DNA from: Posidonia oceanica
Lineage: Eukaryota; Streptophyta; Magnoliopsida; Alismatales; Posidoniaceae
DNA: 64,000 nucleotides
Assembly: GCA_037176725.1 (NCBI GenBank)
Contig: JAZBRS010000076.1
Coordinates: 124,019,001-124,083,000, forward strand
Direction: 5' to 3'
A program made the translations under genes and the position numbers. Position 1 is the stretch's first letter. Each line of letters begins with the position of its first letter. Below, piece by piece: positions 63,701 to 64,000 of this stretch. A model generated the notes under the pieces. That model did no database searches. It saw only the letters and a list, made by a program, of their open reading frames with translations, and was not told where the DNA came from.

Positions 63701-64000
63701 AAGGCTTGCACTTATCGTTCTTGACCTCTTCCGGGTCTTGATAGGGCTTGCACCCATCATTCTTGGCTGTCTGGTCTTGATTAGGCTTGCACATATCATT
63801 CCTAACATCTTCTGGGTCTTGATAGGTCTTGCACCAATCATTCCCAGCGGTCCGGTCATGATAAGGCTTGCACCTATCATTCCGGTCCTCTTCTAGTTCC
63901 TTATAGCGCTTGCACGTATCATTCCTAGTGGTCCGGTCTTGATAAGGCTTGCACTTATCATTCCTGACATCTTCCGCGTCTTGATAGGTCTTGCACCTAT

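Larger units (their letters stand above)
37982..64000. repeat. 81-bp satellite array, 'C' subfamily, about 320 monomers, continues beyond window
   Basis: It has the same 42 + 39 bp dimer as the left array, but with GCTTGCAC in half A and CTTGATAGGG before half B. Both halves therefore form perfect 7-bp-stem hairpins with 7-base loops: TGATAAG/CTTATCA and TGATAGG/CCTATCA. Layout of the consensus is 21-nt hairpin A, 21-nt spacer, 21-nt hairpin B, 18-nt spacer. No interruption by genes or elements was seen. The first unit at 37982 is in phase with the A hairpin. Confidence 0.95.

Noticed and set aside
37982..64000. CRISPR-like array (direct repeats with internal dyads)
   Set aside because: Units are contiguous 81-bp tandem copies with no unique spacers, the context is a plant retroelement, and there are no cas genes.
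1..64000. tRNA, rRNA or host protein-coding genes
   Set aside because: I looked on both strands and saw no cloverleaf-like or rRNA-like segment, and no exon structure with a recognisable host protein. All non-satellite sequence is assignable to the two retroelement pieces.

Overview
The window looks like repeat-rich heterochromatin from a large plant nuclear genome. The evidence is a plant-type Ty3/gypsy gag-protease reading frame, long TG...CA LTRs, a plant-style primer-binding site (PBS) and long satellite arrays. I found no intact host gene, tRNA, rRNA or bacterial-style gene. The species cannot be told from this sequence.

Layout. (1) 1-12045, minus strand: the 5' part of a large LTR retrotransposon. 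Read leftward it has a 5.8 kb 5' LTR (12045 to 6259), a PBS (6257-6239), a 1.3 kb leader, and one long gag-protease frame that runs off the left edge. That frame is broken only by four in-frame TAG codons. (2) 12046-31507: about 240 copies of an 81-bp tandem repeat ('T' subfamily), organised in higher-order repeats of about 3.44 kb. (3) 31508-37981, plus strand: the 3' part of a related element in the opposite orientation. It holds a fragment of a DUF7745-like plant ORF, a 2.2 kb hypervariable region made of three unrelated-looking tandem repeat families, a polypurine tract and a 3.0 kb 3' LTR. (4) 37982-64000: about 320 more copies of the 81-bp repeat ('C' subfamily), including two near-identical tandem copies of a 9,393-bp block. 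This array continues past the right edge.

Main observation. The 81-bp satellite is a dimer of two hairpin modules. One has arms TGATAAG/CTTATCA and the other TGATAGG/CCTATCA. Each has a 7-base loop, and the arms differ by a base-pair-preserving change. The same GATA-arm hairpin design, with part of the flanking sequence, recurs in the tandem repeats of the neighbouring retroelement's 3' region. There one family resembles the A half and another the B half of the satellite. This suggests that the satellite was born from, or shares ancestry with, the hypervariable 3' region of this element family. Both places where an LTR terminus touches an array lie at the same phase of the 81-bp unit, the start of the A hairpin.

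The many long ORFs in the arrays are by-products of a repeat length of exactly 27 codons with few stops. I do not annotate them as genes.
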